Translations under genes and position numbers: made by a program
In this document: positions 7,877 through 10,005 of the stretch, one piece after another
Layout: every line of letters starts with the position of its first letter
How positions within the stretch are numbered: position 1 is the stretch's first letter
Notes under the pieces: model-generated
The model's input: the letters and a program-made list of their open reading frames with translations, nothing else
Database searches by the model: none
Told to the model about the DNA's origin: nothing
From: Helicobacteraceae bacterium
GTDB lineage: Bacteria; Campylobacterota; Campylobacteria; Campylobacterales; Sulfurimonadaceae
NCBI GenBank assembly: GCA_027083665.1
Contig: JALWNV010000303.1
Coordinates: 1 to 10,005 of the forward strand
Length of the DNA: 10,005 bases
Reading direction: 5' to 3'

Positions 7877-8968
7877 ATGAGTTTCACACCGTTGAAAATC
7901 GGAAAATATATCATAGAGAAGCCGATCGTGCAAGGCGGCATGGGTGTCGGCATCAGCTGGGATCAGCTTGCCGGTTCGGTATCGAAAGAGGGCGGTCTCG
8001 GCGTGATCAGTGCCGTCGGGACCGGATATTACGAATCGAAGGCGTATGCACACCGTCTGGTGGCGGATCGGCCGCTCGAAGCCGAAAACTTCTATTCGAA
8101 AGAGGGGTTGGCCGCGATCGTGAAGAACGCCCGCAAACTCTGCGGTGACAAACCGCTCGCGGCGAATATCCTCTATGCCATCAACGATTACGGACGGGTC
8201 GTGCGTGACGCCTGCGAAGCGGGAATCGATATCATCATCACCGGCGCCGGTCTGCCGACGAACATGCCTGAATTCACCGAAGGCTATCCCGACGTCGCAC
8301 TGGTGCCTATCGTCTCTTCGCCCAAAGCGCTGAAAATCATCTGCAAGCGATGGGAGAAACGCTACAACCGCCTGCCGGACGCAGTCGTTCTCGAAGGCCC
8401 GAAAAGCGGCGGCCATCAGGGGTTTACCTACGAACAGTGTTTCATGGAAGAGCATCAGCTTGAAAATCTCGTCGCTCCGGTGGTCGAAGAAGCGGCGAAG
8501 TGGGGCGACATTCCGGTCATCGCCGCCGGCGGTATCTGGGACAAGAACGATATCGACGAAATGATGGCGCTCGGAGCCGCCGGTGTGCAGATGGGGACAC
8601 GTTTTATCGGGACCTACGAGTGTGATGCCCATGCCAACTTCAAGAAAGTCCTGCTCGAGGCGAAAGAAGAAGATATCCACCTCATGAAATCACCGGTAGG
8701 GTATCCCGCACGCGGTGTCAGGACGAACCTCAGCAAGCTGGTTGAAACGCGTACGGGACCTGCCATCAAGTGTATTTCGAACTGTGTCGCTCCCTGCAAT
8801 CGCGGTGTCGAGGCGAAAGAGGTCGGTTTCTGTATCGCCGACCGTCTCAGCGACGCCTACGAGGGTAATCTCGAACTCGGACTCTATTTTTCCGGTACCA
8901 ACGGCTACCGGATAAACGAGATCATCACGGTCGCAGAGCTGATGAAAAAACTGACAGAGGGCGAATAG
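7877..8968 (+). CDS. NMO-family FMN flavoprotein (nitronate monooxygenase-like)
   Basis: A 363-residue TIM-barrel flavoprotein of the nitronate monooxygenase/2-nitropropane dioxygenase family, which also contains the enoyl-ACP reductase FabK. Family features are QGGMGVGISWDQLAGSV (19-35), GGLGVISAVG (39-48), GAGLP (123-127) near the FMN phosphate, EGPKSGGHQG (173-182) with His180 at the usual catalytic position, and AAGGIWD (216-222) and GAAGVQMGTRF (233-243) for phosphate binding. Near the C-terminus cysteines at 299, 303, 307 and 319 form C-x3-C-x3-C-x11-C. The length is greater than typical FabK, so nitronate oxidation or an uncharacterised NAD(P)H-flavin oxidoreductase activity is likelier; the physiological substrate is unknown. 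Translation starts immediately after the tyrS stop, with AAAGG eight bases upstream inside tyrS, suggesting coupling. The amidase gene follows after 6 bp. Confidence 0.88.
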   Translation: MSFTPLKIGKYIIEKPIVQGGMGVGISWDQLAGSVSKEGGLGVISAVGTGYYESKAYAHRLVADRPLEAENFYSKEGLAAIVKNARKLCGDKPLAANILYAINDYGRVVRDACEAGIDIIITGAGLPTNMPEFTEGYPDVALVPIVSSPKALKIICKRWEKRYNRLPDAVVLEGPKSGGHQGFTYEQCFMEEHQLENLVAPVVEEAAKWGDIPVIAAGGIWDKNDIDEMMALGAAGVQMGTRFIGTYECDAHANFKKVLLEAKEEDIHLMKSPVGYPARGVRTNLSKLVETRTGPAIKCISNCVAPCNRGVEAKEVGFCIADRLSDAYEGNLELGLYFSGTNGYRINEIITVAELMKKLTEGE

Positions 8969-8974
8969 AGCCTG

Positions 8975-10005
8975 ATGTCCTTCCGGCAGCTCTTTTTCGC
9001 TTCGGTGCTGCTGCTGTTGACGCTGTCGGCGCCGGCGATGTCGCTTCACGAGGCGGATCGCGTACTCGGCAGTGCGAACAAGTCGGAAGTTTTCCGGGCG
9101 TACGACACGTACAAATCGGCCTATATGCAGGCCGTGGTAGACGGCGATGCCGTACTTCAGCGCCGCTGCCTCGAAGGGATCGTCAAAAGCGGAAAAAAGC
9201 TGCATATCGATGTCGCCTCGTACGAGGCGAAACTGCACAAGCTTCCCGATGCCGCCCGCTCCGCGGTGAAAAAACGGCCCCAAAAAACGTACAAAGCAAA
9301 GAAAAGGCCGAAAGTAACCGGACAGAACCGGCTCAAGGAGGTGCACTGGGAGTCGGGAAAACTGGTGTTTTCATTTTCACATCCTCTCGGGAAGAAAGAT
9401 ATCAACTTCTTCAAACTTTCGAAGACAAAAAAGAGAGGCTACCGCTATGTCTTCGACGTCAATGCCGTGCTCGACCGTGCCCATACGCTCAAGCATCGCG
9501 ATCTCGAGCGTATCCGTCTTTCGCAGTACCGCCCGCAGACGTTTCGGCTGGTATTCGAAAGCAGCCGGGCACTTCCGGTGCGTTTTACCCGCAAAGGCAG
9601 GACGCTTGTCATCGATGCGGGCATCGCCGGGATCACTTCTCCGAAAGTCAATACCCTCACCGCGACAAGGCGTGTTAAAAGAGAGAAAGTCATCGTCATC
9701 GATCCCGGACACGGCGGGAAGGACCCCGGAGCGACCGGCTACCGGAAGTACCGGGAGAAGGATGTGGTATTCGCTATCGCCTTGAAAGCGGCGAAACTGC
9801 TGCGTGCCCGAGGCTATACCGTCTATATGACCCGTACGGACGACCGTTTCATCAAGCTGCGGCACCGGACGCATTACGCCAACCGGAAAAAAGCCGATCT
9901 TTTCATCTCGATCCATGCCAATGCCGTTCCCAAACGCAACCGGAACAAAGCCCACGGCATTGAAACCTATTTTCTTTCGCCCTCGCGTTCGAAACGGGCA
10001 AACAA
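8975..10005 (+). CDS. amiC: Secreted N-acetylmuramoyl-L-alanine amidase, partial (right edge)
   Basis: The first 343 codons are visible, without a stop. Residues 1-22 form a signal peptide (hydrophobic FFASVLLLLTLSAPA, likely cleaved after the APA or AMS stretch), so it acts in the periplasm. Next comes a helical stretch (about 24-95) and a Lys/Arg-rich linker (99-115). An AMIN-like beta domain (about 120-215) is expected to target the enzyme to peptidoglycan or the division site. The zinc-dependent Amidase_3 domain begins near 236: VIDPGHGGKDPGA (241-253) supplies His246, REKD supplies Glu261, and SIHANA (312-317) supplies His314 as zinc ligands. The catalytic Glu lies beyond the window. The family cleaves the amide between MurNAc and the stem peptide, separating daughter cells. 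The only in-frame ATG that keeps the signal peptide is 8975; its Shine-Dalgarno is poor (TAGAG), so translation may depend on coupling. The symbol is by analogy; amiA is used in Campylobacter. Confidence 0.93.
   Translation, partial: MSFRQLFFASVLLLLTLSAPAMSLHEADRVLGSANKSEVFRAYDTYKSAYMQAVVDGDAVLQRRCLEGIVKSGKKLHIDVASYEAKLHKLPDAARSAVKKRPQKTYKAKKRPKVTGQNRLKEVHWESGKLVFSFSHPLGKKDINFFKLSKTKKRGYRYVFDVNAVLDRAHTLKHRDLERIRLSQYRPQTFRLVFESSRALPVRFTRKGRTLVIDAGIAGITSPKVNTLTATRRVKREKVIVIDPGHGGKDPGATGYRKYREKDVVFAIALKAAKLLRARGYTVYMTRTDDRFIKLRHRTHYANRKKADLFISIHANAVPKRNRNKAHGIETYFLSPSRSKRAN

Noticed and set aside
7706..8680. 324-codon minus-strand open frame opposite tyrS and the flavoprotein gene
   Set aside because: It spans the antisense of two well-defined genes and their junction, and the product resembles no protein family.

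Overview
The window looks like a moderately GC-rich member of the Campylobacterota (epsilonproteobacteria), probably a free-living or vent-type lineage rather than a low-GC pathogen. The main argument is gene order. The run pyrH-rpoZ-spoT-tyrS-nitronate monooxygenase-like flavoprotein-amidase is, from memory, the order found in Campylobacter jejuni. The proteins fit too: a single bifunctional RelA/SpoT homologue and a short omega subunit. No genus can be assigned from sequence alone.

The left third (1-3241) lies on the minus strand and is a small alpha-glucan or glucose unit. It holds a 1062-residue protein that resembles, over its whole length, the animal phosphorylase kinase alpha/beta regulatory subunits (GH15-related fold). 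An ATGA overlap leads from it into a glucokinase, of which only the first 18 codons fall inside the window. The unit reads away from a 235-bp divergent intergenic region (3242-3476). That region holds a plausible promoter for each direction, a tandem 13-bp repeat with a 22-bp period placed upstream of the minus-strand promoter, and a long stem-loop in the pyrH leader.

The right two thirds (3477-10005) are one tightly packed plus-strand cluster, probably an operon: UMP kinase, RNA polymerase omega, the (p)ppGpp synthetase/hydrolase, tyrosyl-tRNA synthetase, an NMO-family flavoprotein and a secreted N-acetylmuramoyl-L-alanine amidase that runs off the right edge. Gaps are 40, 54, 10, 0 and 6 bp. 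The cluster joins nucleotide supply, transcription, the stringent response, tRNA charging and cell-wall turnover. The 54-bp gap before spoT holds a compact UUCG-tetraloop hairpin without a U-tract.

I saw no tRNA, rRNA, insertion sequence, CRISPR array or prophage gene. The window is mostly housekeeping. The parts most worth a second look are the phosphorylase-kinase-like protein with its divergent control region, the pyrH leader hairpin, and the missing ppGpp-site motif at the omega N-terminus.
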